Shown here piece after piece: positions 1-12,858 of a DNA stretch of 64,000 nt. The position numbers and the translations under genes were made by a program. Numbering within the stretch: the first letter of the stretch is position 1; the number at the start of each line of letters is the position of its first letter. Source of the stretch: Delphinus delphis (lineage: Eukaryota; Chordata; Mammalia; Artiodactyla; Delphinidae); contig NC_082689.1 of the NCBI RefSeq assembly GCF_949987515.2, positions 4,282,001 through 4,346,000 of the forward strand, read 5' to 3'. The notes beneath the pieces are model-generated. The model ran no database searches, was not told the DNA's origin, and worked only from the letters and a program-made list of their open reading frames with translations.

Positions 1-1111
1 CAGAGAAGCAGACTCAGCTCTGCCCTGGATATTCAGCCTCCGCGGCTGCTGTGCAAACAAACATCTAGCCCGACGAGGCAGCATCTGCTCAGGGGTGGGG
101 CGGGAGGTGGAAAGGAGCAAAGTGCGGTCCTCCAGAGGGAAATGATTCCCAGGTTTCCATTCTGTGAGCTCAGGACTCAGAGCAGGTCCTGTTAAACTGT
201 CAGCCACGCGCCTCCGCCATCAGGCCTGCGGTCTGGGCAGCCTTTCAAAGACGCCCCCAGGAGACGCTCAAAGCCCTCCTCAGCCCAGCGCAGGATGCTG
301 GGTGTTTTTATTGCAGGGCGATCCAGAGTTTCTGAAGAGCCAGTGATATGCTATGAGCCGTCCACACACACTCATTCCCCACACGCGTCCTAAACTTTAA
401 ATTCATGTCTGGCTTTTTCCTTTCACCTTTCGGGCAAGATTCACAGGTCTGGCCCCGACAGCCCGTCCCACTGATGGGACACTGAAGCTGTTCTGGCAGG
501 AGGAAAGGCAGGGAGACTGTGCTTGTGAACTTGAAGTGTCTCGCAGGCCTGCTTTGGAGTTTCATCATTCTCTGTCCTCCCACGTCCCCCCCACCCCCAG
601 CCTGATGAGGACCACACTCGGGCCAATATATCAACTACACAAGAACAAGGTGAAGCAGGGGGCTGGAGACATTAGCAAACACAGCATATGAAGGAAACAT
701 CAAGATTTCCTTAACTGTGAACTTAACAGAAATGAAAAGAGGGATGGGACTTAGTACGCCCATCCTCACAGAGCCAAATCTGACCTCACCGTAACTACGA
801 CCTACCGTTTCTAAATCTGCCTCTGAAGTCATACAGACCAAGTCCAATCTCTTTCAATAAATCCACATATGCCCTTCCAAGCACAGAAGACAGCCACCAG
901 CCACCTGAGGCTTCCGGGTCCCCAGAGGTCTGTCCCCAGGGCCAGGGTCTCCAGGCCTTTCTTGCTCTCCCAGCTGGCCCTGCTAGGTAAGCTGTAGTGA
1001 GGGTCCAGGTGGGAGATGCTCCTGTGAATAGTTTCTTGAACTGCTCCATCCCTGGAGCTGCCCATCTAAGGCTGGAAGGGATGCATTCATTGGTAGACCT
1101 GGGTATCTCAG
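1..1111. other. unassigned sequence, no gene seen
   Basis: No recognisable repeat, exon or RNA gene was seen. The open frames are short, overlap on both strands and match no protein I know. Probably unique intergenic or intronic DNA. Confidence 0.4.
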
Positions 1112-1300
1112 TCTCAGACTATGGGCCAGTTGATAATTTGTCCCTTAGGGCGGTCCTGTGCATTGTAGGACGTTTAGCAACATCCCTGGCCTCTGCCCAC
1201 CAGATGCCAGTAGCACTCTGTTCCTGGCAGTGACAACTGAAAATGTCCCCTAACATTGCTAATGTCCCTTGAGAGGCAAAGTCACCACGGGTGAGGCCCA
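1112..1300 (-). mobile_element. MER5A-like hAT-Charlie DNA transposon remnant
   Basis: The stretch reads as the reverse complement of the MER5A consensus. The conserved central phrase (CCTGTGCATTGTAGGA, then the AGCAACATCCCTGGCCTCT and CCAGATGCCAGTAGCA blocks) is present in the right order. MER5A is a short non-autonomous hAT element that was active before the placental radiation, so it has no coding capacity. The ends are eroded and the boundaries approximate. Confidence 0.8.
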
Positions 1301-4300
1301 CTAGGGTAGAATGTAGGATTAGGGTGCTTCCAATAGCAAGGTTCAAACCTTAATAATTCCATGAATTTCCTACCTTTTCCCAAACAGTCTGCTTAATTCA
1401 GATTGTGAAACCGCTAAGAGCCTAAGACTAATTTAACAAACAAGCAAACAATAAAACTTGGTATTTTGAAAGTTCTCAGTGAGTAATAAAATCAACCCTG
1501 AAAGGGTTATGACGGTGAAGATGAAATTGCAAAAACTGTCCAGTCCCCCTTGAAATGAAAGCAGTAGCGGGAATGGGTGAACGGAGCAGAGGGGAGGATT
1601 CCTGAAACCTTATTCCTGGAGGATTGCCCTTTCTGGCTGAGAGCGTTCATAGCAGACAGCTTAGCAACTGAACTTCACAAAATGTTCTTTCCACCTGCAA
1701 ATTGTGGTTTCCTATAATTTCAGCTGGCGGGAAGAGAGAGGAAATAAAAGAGCCCAGGTTTAATTTAAATGGAATAAGATAGCGGGTGCTCAGACGTCCT
1801 CACATAAATGGCTGGCTGGTGAAAACGAAAGACGTTTTTAAAAAATTGAGAGCCAGCTTTCAGATGCCTCATTGCTGGCTGTAGTACAAGCCAGAATTGT
1901 GGATTGGGTTAAGGATGTAGGGGAAAGCCTGACCTGAGATTTCAAAGCATCTGATTCTGGTTTGCAATTAACTTGGAAACCCACAGGAAGAAGAGACATG
2001 CCATTCACATCCAACACATTGTAAAATTTCATTCTCGAAGCCCGGAAGATTGGATATAAAGCCAAGGAGATGGTATCTTCACTGCCTGCCTGCGGCCTCT
2101 CAAAAACATCTTTTTAGCTTGATTGTCTTTTATACGGAAAAGTCAGTGGCTAAGATTAAAATGAGAGATTTTAAACAAATTCCTGAAATGTTTTTATTCC
2201 TAAAACTTTTCCACCTGGACCTTCTCTGTGACAGCCACACCAGTCTGGGTGTCAGGACGGAGGAGTGCAAACCCGCTTCACCGCCTGCTGCCCTTCGGGA
2301 CATCCTGCTGTCTCAGGAGTTCATCCGTCTCTATTTGAAACGCTGGGTGACTCTGAGCCCAGGAAAGCAACCCAGAGCAGAGAAGCTTCTCCGGTCCCAG
2401 AACTTAACAGAACCAGGGTGTGAGTGACAGAATCCCAGCTGCAAAGGCTGCTGATAAAACAACACAGCTCCCTTCAGTCCCTGACCCCCCATAGCCTTAG
2501 TGTTTTCCAAAGCACTTCCTTAGGAATGACCCATTTCCCTGTGTGAGTCAGATGGTGGAGGTGGCCTCTGCACCAGGTTGTGACCTACAGTATTCTAGAC
2601 TGGGCAGTGGTGAGCTGATACACGTTAACTTCCCAGGTGACTGGGGTGGGGCAACCCTGCTTTGCAGCACTTGCCAATTGCCGTGGTGTAAATTACTTGC
2701 CAATTGCCATGGTGTAAATACTCCCACCATGACCAATTTCAAGTTACCATTGTGAAGTCATCTAGCTCTCCCAGCATCTGAAAATGTGACAGTCAGCTCT
2801 GGCAAGCAAGCCCAAGCCACCTAGGGCATACCACCAGTCCCCCGCTGCTTCTCCCATGCCACACCACCTGGCTTAGACTCTGATGAAACTTATTTACTCT
2901 TGTCCCACAAATGCCAAAGGGTTAAAACATTTTTGGCAAGACAACCAGACAATCTGACTCTGGGCAAGGCAAAGGGGAGTCTGAGTCAATTCTGAGTTTG
3001 CTTTTTTTTGTAAGAGACAGTGTAGCTGCAAACTAGCACAGGAAACCTTAATGTTCTAAACCCTGAACTCTAAAGAATACACACTGTACCTAACATCAAA
3101 CACCACCAGATTTTACCTCCCAGAAGAGGGAAAGGTGATTTATTTTTCTTCAAGTCTTCTCAACTAGAGAGTAACCTGCCTTATACTATGAGGCTAATCT
3201 TTACTGTCTATCAGGATTGCTTTTACCCATTAATGTTTTATTGTGGTTGAATATTGATAATGTCTCCCCCAAACAACCGGTTCTACTTTACCTCCCTCCA
3301 TGAAATGAGCTTATAATTTATCTTTAGTTACAGGAATAACAACAATAAAGAAGCTTCATAGCTTGACTTTAGACATTCGGGTCACTGCTTCCTTAACACT
3401 GAAAAATAAACGACCACTTTTGATGAAAGATAACCACAGGTTTGCAAGTATATCCTCCACTAGAATTCCCCAGGGCAAAGAGAGAGAGGTTGAGCAAATG
3501 GCATCTCCGGGACCCATCAGGAGGAGAAAGGGCTTCATAAACATGAAAGAAAAGCCATAATGACCTAGACAGGCTCCGAAGAGACCTTTAATATTTAAAC
3601 ACATCAAATAACTTGATATAAACATGAAACTCCCTTCGCACTCCTGTTGCACCTTTATGTTTATCCCAGATGAGAAGCAGCTGAGAACAGTGAATAAAAG
3701 GAACAAATGCGTTTTCACGTTTCAGGATTTCCAAGGAGACATTGTGCATGATTTTACCGTGATGGCCAACCTAACTGGGTTCATTTGTAATCCCTTCACT
3801 TAACCCAGGGCTGGGTTGGGGAGTGGGGAGGTGAGGGGTGGGCGGTGGAATACGAGAATGACTTCGGCGCTAATTGTGAGACTCCCTCTTAGGCAAACTC
3901 ACCAAGTACTCATAACTTGGAACCAGTTCAGGTCACTCTGTAATTTGCTAGACATGTCCGCGATTATCCATACTTTAATGGACACACGCAACACAAGGGC
4001 CAAACGGCAAGGCGGTGCCAAGGCTCAATCACCATTAACGTGCCTGTTAGAGGTCAGCGGGCTGCTCGGTGCAATTCCATCACACAGCAATCAGTCATGT
4101 GTAACCCAAGGACTCCCTGAGACAGCCCATAAAGCCATCAAAATGTGACCGTTTGCGGAGGTTAACCTAAGAGCACTGATTACAGCCATGGAATTGACAC
4201 ACAGAATTAGGTTAGAAAGGCTCTCTACACGAAACTGAAGACAGAATCTTATAGAAACAGACATTTATCCAACTAATGCTGTGGGGTGAGTGCCGCGTGG

Positions 4301-5339
4301 CCTGGTCCAGGAGATGCTCAAGGCTGGAGCATCCTTTTACTCTATGCCTCATTGTAACGCTGAGTCTCTGTTTAACGGAAGCCAACTGCACTGCCCCGGG
4401 AACCAGCCAGCTGTGGCATGAGAGCGCACACCTGCTTGATGCCCTGGCCCTCATGCCTCTTTTACAGCCTTGGACTCGAACACCAGGCAAGAGACAGGAT
4501 GGGATCTTCCACAGAAGGACACTGGCATGGGCAGCATGGTCGTAGAGAAAAGAGAAGCAGAGAGAAGCAGCCCTCCTGATATCAGAGCATCATGATGGTG
4601 ACTATAACTCCAACAAAAGGCCATGTCCTACTACACAATTAGAGGGGGACCCAGTCACAGGGGAGGGGCCCCAAGCTGGGGAAATGGGATAAGCCGGAGG
4701 AGGCGAGGTTCGAGAAGCCGATCAACAGGCCCCCTTATCTTCTCACACCAAGAGGGTCAAGGAAGGGAGTGGTGAGTGACAGCCAAGATAGACCTCAGAG
4801 GGCAACCCCGGCCCCCACCTCTGCCACCACCACCAAAGGCTTTTCTTTCTGGGTCACAAGTAGGAGAATGCCCAGCCGTGACTCAGCAGACAGGAAACCT
4901 GTCCCTCACACAGGGTGCACACTGGTAACCAGAGCAGCTTGACAAGGGCCACCAGTCTGTGCATGTGTCCCCATTTCCTTGAGAAATGCAAGCTCCCTTC
5001 CCATTCTGACCCATTGCCCTGCTCTCCCTGCAACTTCACAGATAACAGAAGTCTAACGTATCGGCGTGAAGTCGGACATGCGTGATTGTTCCTCCCCTTT
5101 TCTCCCCAAACTTCCTCCTGCGTCCTGCTTCCTCCCTACTAACCTGCCATCCATCAGCCGCTGTCCCTGAACTCATCCCCACTGCCAGACCATCACTTAG
5201 GACTGTCAATTCTACTTCCAAAATGATCTTGAGTCTGTCCACCCCTTTCCTTCTCCTCTGTGACCACCCTGCTCCAGGCCTGTGAAATAATCTCACGTTT
5301 GGTCTCTCTCCTCCCCTCCTTGCCCCACTCAACTCCATT
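1301..5339. other. mostly unassigned sequence, no gene seen
   Basis: About 4 kb of moderate-GC sequence without a recognisable exon, RNA gene or well-preserved repeat. A 26-bp tandem duplication near 2.69 kb is listed separately. The longest frame (2050-2427, 125 codons) resembles no protein I know. Texture alone cannot exclude conserved regulatory DNA. Confidence 0.4.
2669..2720. repeat. 26-bp direct tandem duplication, two copies
   Basis: Copies at 2669-2694 and 2695-2720 both begin ACTTGCCAATTGCC and differ at two positions (G/A in the middle, T/A at the last base). There are only two units, so this is a small local duplication rather than a satellite. Confidence 0.85.
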
Positions 5340-5460
5340 CCACATATGACAGCCAGAATGATCTGTTTAAACTTATTCAGTCATGTCAACTCCCCGCCAA
5401 AACCCTTTTATGGCTTCCTACAGCCCTTTGGATAAAATCCAAAATCCCTAACATGCCTAA
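5340..5460 (+). mobile_element. L2 LINE 3' fragment
   Basis: Contains the L2 phrase pattern of GTCA..TCCCC, AAAACCC..TATGGCTTCC and GGATAAAATCCAAA. L2 is an ancient, inactive mammalian LINE. Heavily diverged, with approximate ends; the preceding pyrimidine-rich 300 bases may belong to the same copy. Confidence 0.6.
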
Positions 5461-7599
5461 AAGACACAGTATGACAGAACATAATGAAACGTAGTACAAT
5501 TGGAGACCATCTTAAAGACGCAGAAGGAGTGAATGCTACAACATCCCGATACGAGCTTATTATTGCAAGTTAATATTAAATTTAGCAACGAGTTTCCTAA
5601 AGGCCAGTCAAAAGTGAAATACTTTGGTGCCTGACTGGCCCTTTTAAACAAAAGGTGCCACGCAAATACATCTAGAAAGAGCTGCGGACATTAAACCCAA
5701 GGACCTACCTCTTGTCTAAGGAAGGAAAACCCATTCCTACGAGTGGTGTGATAATGAACCTCTCTCTGCAAATCCAAAGGGCACCATGTGACTAATACAA
5801 GGTTCAAACAAATGCTGCTAAAGCAAAAAGGGCTTTGTAAACTGTAAAGGGTGTTAACCAACCTTAGGTGATCGACACCGAAAGGTGTATTCCATTTCCA
5901 CACTGTTTGTACTGCCCCCTCTGTTCTCATAGCTGATTGGAAACATTTGGGGTGGGATGAGGGGGGTGCATATGTGAGGTCATGTGATCAAGGTATTTTG
6001 CTTTCTAATGATCTACAAGTGTTTTGTCTGGTTTGCTCATTTGAAAAGAAAGGATAGACAAGATTTTGACTCTCCAACAGCCCCTTTCTCAGGCGAAGCT
6101 TAGGCAGGGGCTAACCAGCAGCACAGAATGGATGTTCCAAGCCAGAGAAGCAAGAGCTGTAGGCTTCACACAAGAGATGAAAGCGTCCTGGCTTCATTCT
6201 GTTGTGAAATTTAAAACCGTAATATGGCGCTCTATAAATTTAGTTCTTTAGCAATAACTAATCATTCATCCTTCCTCCAATTCAGAAGAGACATCCAGGT
6301 AATGACAAAGTGTCTGTTTATTGTTCTTGGCCATGAACACAAGTCAAGAGCATTTTCAATGGGAAAGAGTCTACGTGATGGATCCAAGGAAAGGCCCTAT
6401 TCTTATTTCAACACTGTTGGAAAGTGTGGTCCAAACACAGCAGGAGAGTGGGTCCAACCCCCCCGTCCCTACACAAGCTGACTCTCCTCCCCCTTCCCAG
6501 TCCTCTACCCCCTGCAACTCTCAAGGCTTTTCAGGAGAAAGTCACTGGGGGTCTCTACCCCACACCCACCCAAAGCACGTGCCCAAAGACACGTTCTTTA
6601 GAAATACCGGAAACTTTAGAAGCGCTGAGGTACAGATGCCCTTTCTCAGGGCTACTTGTGTCACCGTGCAAGACTGTGCAGTGCACAACCCCGGGTGCCT
6701 CATTCCAGAGACCCCTTGATCTGACCAGTGACTTTCTACTGCACCCCGGGCATCTGGGTGGCATATCAGGTCATCGGATCCTTTATGAATCTCCTATTTT
6801 AGCAGCAGTCACTCAGTCTAAGTTTGATGCACGGGGTCTGGCTGATCTTTGTGGGCTGTAGTTCCAACAACAATTTGGATTGGGGCCCTCGCCGTGCCGT
6901 TCTGTCAACTTTGTGTGCAGCTCAGAGGTCACTCTGAAAGCCCTGCTGGTTTTCCACACTGCGGTCCAGCTCTGAGTCCTGGCACGTTCGTTCAGGTCAG
7001 TTTCAGATTTAGGTGGTCTGGAGTTTACCCAGGACTTTCCATGGAAATGTAGAGAACCCCTTTCTTCAGCTCCCTCTGATCTGAGAGTCTCCCTCGCTCT
7101 CTAAGTGGGGAGGGGGGAAGCCCAGAGTCCCCCCTCTGTCTTCCTTGACACTGAATCAGCGGGGAAGGGAGCACTTCTCTGGGTCCTCAAATATACCGAG
7201 GGCTGGGGGGCAGGGTGGGTGTCCATGCTCTCCGCTCAGGCTGCACTGACAACAGCTCGGGGTGGGGCGAGGAGGAGGTGTCGTGGCATTGGGTTGGGTT
7301 GGGGCACGAGTGCTGTCAAAACCCTTCTGTCCTACTGGGATGTCCCCTTCCCGGTCTTTTGGCCAGAAAGACTGGGATTTTCTTGGGGCTTTTCTTGTCT
7401 GCTTCTGTTGGAAGTTCTGGGTTTCAGGCTTCTCCAGCATCTACTCTAGAAAATGTGGAACATAAAAAGAAGAGCCAGGGAACTTACTGCCCCGTTGTTC
7501 CTCAGTCCTGAGGTCCCCAGCCAGTCCTTTTGCTGTTAAGAGCTTTGTCTGTTGTCTTATGTCCAGGGTTTTGTTGAATTTACCAGGAGGAGTAGGGAG
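5461..7599. other. unassigned sequence, no gene seen
   Basis: No exon, RNA gene or confident repeat was recognised. Several overlapping open frames between 6.2 and 7.5 kb lie on both strands in GC-rich sequence and look like chance frames. Confidence 0.4.
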
Positions 7600-8520
7600 A
7601 GGATGACTTGGAAGCTTAATAAAATTTTAATTTTGGAATACTTTTAGATTTACAGAAAAGTTGCAAAGGCAGGGCTGAGAGTTCCTGTAACCCCTTTGTC
7701 CAATTTCCCCCAGTGTTAACATCTTACATAACTAGGGTGCATTTCTCAAAACTAAGAAATTAACATGGTGCGTTACTGTCCACTGAACTCCAGACCTTAC
7801 TGGATTTCACAGGTTTTCCCATCAGTATCCTTTTCCTGTTCCAGGACCCAACATTGTGTTCAGGCATGACATCTCCTCAGTCGTCTCTGATTTGTGACAG
7901 TTTCTCAGTGTGTCCTTATTTTCATGATCTCATAGACTTGCAGGTACTGGTCAGAGATCTCACTGCACCCCTCCGTCTGGGTTGGTCTGATGTTTATTTG
8001 TGATTAGACTGCGGTTATGGGTTTGGGGAAAGAAACCACAGAGATGCAAGGACCTTCTCATATCAGCGGGACAAGAGATCAGAGCGACTTATCCTGGTAG
8101 ATCTTAACCTCCATCAGTTGGTTAAAGTGGTATCTGTGAGGCCTCTCCACTGTGGTGTGAGGACTTTTTTGTTTCTTGGAAGCTGGTCATTAAATCCATT
8201 CACACGTAAGGGCAGAGGATTTTAAGCTCCACTTCCTGGAGAGGGGAGTCCTACCTATGTCATTTGGAATTCTTTTCTCCCCTTCCTTTATTCCACCATT
8301 TATTTAAACCAGTATGGAGTCATGCGTGTTTATTTTGTACTTTGGGTTATAATCCAGTGTTATGTTACCTCTTCTGTTGCCAAAATTGTTCTGGCTTTGA
8401 CCACTGGGGGCTCTTTCAGGTGGTTCTTCCTCAGTTTTAGTGGTGAAATGGGTGAAGTGAGCCGAAACCCTCTGTCGGGTCCTCCATAAGCCCCCCAGCC
8501 CCCTCCTCACACAGCTCAAC
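7600..8520. mobile_element. ancient L1M-type LINE 3' UTR segment
   Basis: This roughly 0.9 kb stretch follows a widespread mammalian L1M 3' segment. It shows the TTTAGATTTACAGAAAAGTTGCAAA opening motif, then AACATCTTACATAAC, the CTGTTCCAGGACCCAAC block, GTGACAGTTTCTCAGT, and a late TACTTTGGGTTATAATCCAGT block, in the expected order. It is non-coding and diverged. I am not certain which strand is sense, so strand is left open. The block at 30.94-31.8 kb appears to come from the next part of the same family. Confidence 0.7.
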
Positions 8521-9003
8521 ATTGAGAATGAACGTTGAGGTAAGGGTCTTTGGCCTTATTCGTTCTTTCCAAAACTATTTGTTAAGACCAAACTTTATTT
8601 AGTTAATCTCATAACTAGAGTAAATTCACCCCTTGGTAAACAGAAGTAAACTTTGAGTTCCAAATACCTGTGATTGTGAGACAGCTCACGTAAACCTCTG
8701 CCTGATGCTCAGGCATGGGCTTTACTGCACAGCAATGAGAGAAATGCTGTCCTTCCTCCAAGCAGAGACAGAGGAAAGGGAACCATGCACACAGGAGAGG
8801 CACTTTTAAATAAGCTGCGTTTATAAAAGGGTCTCCTAAGAATTATAATTGTATTGAGCTGCCATCCAAACATCTGTGCAATCACTTAACTCCAGCAGTG
8901 ACATCAAAGGAGAGGAAATTTAATATGACTTCAGAAGAGAGACCAAAATTTACTGTTTGGTCTACTGTTTACCAGTAGAAGATACTGGTAAATAGTAATA
9001 CCA
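8521..9003. other. unassigned AT-rich sequence
   Basis: No gene or recognisable element. The last ten bases (8994-9003) are the left target-site duplication of the following SINE. Confidence 0.45.
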
Positions 9004-9348
9004 GGGTTTCCCTGGTGGCGCAGTGGTCAAGAATCGGCCTGCCAATGCAGGGGACACAGGTTCGAGTCCTGGTCCAGGAAGATCCCACATGCCGCGGAGA
9101 AATGAAGCCCGTGAGCCACAACTACTGAGCCCGCGAGCCACAACTACTGAGCCCAAGTGCCACAACTGCTGAAGCCTGTGCCTAGAGCCTGTGCTCCACA
9201 ACAAGAGAAGCCACCACAATGACAAGCCCGTGCACCACAACGAAGAGTAGCCCCCGCTCACCGTAACTGGAGAAAGCCCGTGCACAGCAACCGAGACCCA
9301 ACAAGCCAAAAATAAATAAATAAATGAATGAATTTCTAAAAAAAAAAA
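9004..9348 (+). mobile_element. CHR SINE (tRNA-derived, long CHR-1-like form)
   Basis: Begins with the tRNA-like head (GGGTTTCCCTGGTGGCGCAG) containing A-box TGGCGCAGTGG and a B-box-like GGTTCGAGTCC. It continues through the repeated GAGCCACAACTACTGAGC blocks and ends in AAATAAATAAATAAATG plus an A tail. A 10-bp target-site duplication flanks it (8994-9003 and 9349-9358, one mismatch). The CHR family is restricted to cetaceans, hippos and ruminants and depends on L1 for retroposition. Confidence 0.93.
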
Positions 9349-12300
9349 AGTAATAACAAAAATACTATTGCACCAAATAAGATGGAAACAACAAATGAAT
9401 AAGACTCACATTTACAAATGTGGATTTATAAAACATTGCCCTAAAAATTTTCCTATCAAGTCTCCATTGGAGTTAATGTATATATTTACTTAAATAGTAG
9501 TGGTAAAACCAAAATAGAAAAATTTCAAAATTATTCCAGGAAAAAAAAAGACAAATAAAATGTTTTCTGTCTTTTTGGGTGATTTTTGAACAACAATAAA
9601 GACACTATAATACACTCCTTACAAATATAATCAAATCAAATCAGTTAATTTATATGAGTCAGATTTATATAAACTACAGTTATAAAAATTATCTAAGCAT
9701 AATAAAACCCTATCAAGTTTCCATCTGGGCCAATAAAACCTAACAGCAATAAAAGGAAGAGGGAAAAAACAAAATCCTTTGAGGAGAGACAAAAGCAACT
9801 TGCTGTGGTTCTGGACCCTCAGAAGCAGCCTCATTGGAAGGAAGGCAACTCACTTCTGCTTTCACTTTCTGCTGTGTGGACAGTGCTTGGTGGAGACACT
9901 TTTTCCCGCACTCCGTGGAGGATGTGCCTGGAGGGGGAGCCCCTGGTGAGGAAGACTCCCCGGGGGGAAGTCAGTCTCTTCCCCGGGTTCTGGAATCTGG
10001 GAGGGGGGTGAGGGGGACGAGAGTCCTGTTCCCAGGAGCTGCCCCAGGGACATCAGACAGGGGAGGATGGAGCCCAGGCCAGACAGTTGGTCTGGAGGCG
10101 GGAGGGTTGGATCAAAAGCTGGCCCCGAGTTCTCATGCTCAGTGAGGGGCTGACCCTGCAGAGGCCCTGGGCCCTGGACACCCACCCACCACAGCCTGGT
10201 GCTCCCGTCTCCTCGGGGTGGTCACCCCTGCGGACGTCTGCCAAATGCTCCATGTGCAACATCAGGAACATAAGGATATTTTGTAAACCTTTGCAAGTCT
10301 TCCTTGACATTTTTGGTCTCAGATAAGCACTCATTTGTGCAGGTGTCTCTCAGCCAAGAGAACACTCAGCTCATTAGCACGAGCTTTTCTTTCCTGCAGA
10401 ATAAGCTGCCTTGGACGACAGCCAGCGCCTCTTAAGAATGTTCCTGAAAGAACTTTGGCTCGTATGACACAGGTGTCAGATGAGACACCTCCACGGCGTG
10501 GCTGATCTTGTCTTGCCTTGGAAGAGTCTCCTGAACAGTGACAGGGTAAAAACTGTCTCTAAGTCAGATATTTGGTGAACGTGCTTTGTTTTCCCTGATG
10601 CAGGCCGGGAGGACATGTGGTTTCCCCGGGGGGCCGTGGCCTCCTCCTTCTGACTGTGGGGAAGCTTTCCCGAGGCGGAGGCTTCTCGTGTGATCTCTAA
10701 GGGCATCAATTATTTCATCTGCTTCAGTTAGTCTAGTGTACATTTAGATTCTTTCTCCACCAAGATTTTTAAACAGGTATTTAGCTGGGCTGCATGAATC
10801 CTGTCTTCAGAACCCCTTTGAATCCCCTCCCAGAGGGTCTACTTCTGATCAATTTGTTCCCTTCGGTCCCTTGTGAATGGCTCGGAGGAGACCTGCCCGC
10901 CATGAACTTTACCACCTTCCTCCTTCAGTCCCAGAATCCAGCTCTGTACAAGGATTAGCACCTTGGAATCAGAGTCCTCGCCGAGTTGCAGCCCAGTTTC
11001 CCAAACTAGTTTCCCTACGGCACCCCCCTCTGCCCCAACCCCCCATGACTCTGATTAACGTCTCCCAGGGCCAGCACTTCAGAGTACACTTTGGGGAAAG
11101 TGGATGTGGTGAGGTGCAAAGAGGCTGGGTCATTGTAGGGGTTTAACAGGGCAGGTGAACTTGGATTTGGGATCATTATACATGCCTCGTCCATGCGGAG
11201 GACAGAACAGTGTCTGGCACTCAGGAAAAGCCCAGTAACTTGGAGGACGGGTCTGCTCTGTCCCCGAAGCTTTTGTCCTCTGGCTTGAGTGTCCTATGGA
11301 CGCTACCAGCCCTCTTGGGGAAAGATGCCAAGACCACGCCCATGGAATGACTCCTAAACCGTCTGGGTCTGATGGGAGCCAAGCTGCTCTGACCTGCAGC
11401 AAATGTCTTTCCCCTGGTGGCCTCCCCCTCTCTGGGGGTCTCACAGCCAGAAAGTGGAGAAGGAAACTCCAACACGGCTTTGTTGGACTTCTAGTTTTAG
11501 CTCAGACACACGAAGAGCTTGGAAGTCAGCACTGTCATCCTTGTATATAGTAAGAAAAGCTGGATGAACTGAATATTAACTACTTTTCTCGGATCCATCA
11601 GAGAACTGAGTTCTCAGGGCAACCCACCATCCCAAAATCTGAAGAAGTGTGTGTTCACAGGGGAGATTCAAAACCTGAGATTTGTTAACTTGGAGTAGAA
11701 ACCACCAGACGCCACAAGCCAGCAGAAACATCAAGGTAGGAATTCTGACGAATTGCTGAAATCTGAGTGTGGGATGTCGCGTGAGAAGGTCCTGGGGGCC
11801 GTAGACCTGGAGGGACCCCCTACCTCTGCAGGCTTTTCTTCTGGGAGCCCTAACAGACTCCCACAGAGAAAAGTGGGGTGGATGCAGAGGCGACACCTCG
11901 TCGTCCCACTGTCCCAACAGGAGGAAGAAAGCAGTAACCATTGTATAACCCAAGCAGGAACTTCCTGCTTACCGAACGAAAGCCTTCCTCCTGGGAAGGA
12001 CGTTTCCAGAGAGCACAGAGATATCCCATCCTGCTAGTGAAAGAGAACCGTTGTGTGATGCAATCCTTCCCCACTCCTTTCCAGTTGATGAGGCCCCCGG
12101 TTACAGCTGGGTTGCTGTCAGAGCAGACTGAGAAGGGCAAAGCCAAGCAGGGAAAGAAGAACAATCCAGTTAAATGATGCCCCCAGCGACACCATTCAAC
12201 ATTCAGGTACCATGGAACATTGACTGTGAGGAATTGTAGAAATCCCAGATTCCACTGCTGGCTCTTTGGTCCACATCTGATACATGTGTATCAGACCAGT

Positions 12301-12429
12301 CACCAATTCCATCACTCCTTTCAAAGTCTGCTGGTGGTTGGTCACTGCACATCTGTTATTCAGTCCCCTCACAGACAGCAAAGCATGTAGTTTTGTTGCC
12401 TCCTTGCCTCCCAGTGATAAAACCATGTG

Positions 12430-12690
12430 ATGTTTACAAAGAATGGATAACTGAAGAGGAAACTGGCCAAGGTACGCGAAAGTGCATCAAGTAAGTGAAA
12501 AGTGATAACGTTCAAGGAAAATTCCAGTTGGACAGAAATGGATTTATAGGAGAAATAGAAGACCCTGAGAATGCCACCATCACCTTTCAAAAGACACTAC
12601 ATAAGCAGTCAGAGGAACATACAGAAGGCAAATTTATCAACATAATGAGGAAAGTGGTTCTGACAAAAGATGAAGTTTTCCAGTGCTAGT
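12430..12690 (+). other. unidentified coding-like stretch, possibly decayed transposase or pseudogene
   Basis: The codons after about 12430 give a compositionally protein-like sequence rich in Glu, Lys and Thr. It starts with a short piece containing EWITEEE, has a stop near 12486, and then an ATG-initiated frame at 12495-12689 ending KDEVFQC. I do not recognise the family. The frame is broken, and the AT-rich DNA after it resembles the 3' part of Tigger-like DNA transposons. A decayed transposase or a fragment of a processed pseudogene is therefore more likely than a working exon. Confidence 0.25.
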
Positions 12691-12825
12691 GATGCAAGAT
12701 AAAACTTCCCATTAAAGGAACTCTCGGAGATATTTCATGACATTATGAGAGCAAAGGATAAAATGTTGGAGGCTGATCAAATTTAGAAAGGGGTGGGACA
12801 ATTTGCAGAAGCATAGAAAAGATGC

Positions 12826-12858
12826 TTATATAACTTATACATATTATAAGTTATATAA
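12826..12858. repeat. perfect 14-bp inverted repeat with 5-nt loop
   Basis: The left arm TTATATAACTTATA (12826-12839) and the right arm TATAAGTTATATAA (12845-12858) are exact reverse complements separated by CATAT. The palindrome is entirely AT-rich apart from one C/G pair. It could extrude as a hairpin or be the remnant of an inverted duplication. Confidence 0.95.
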
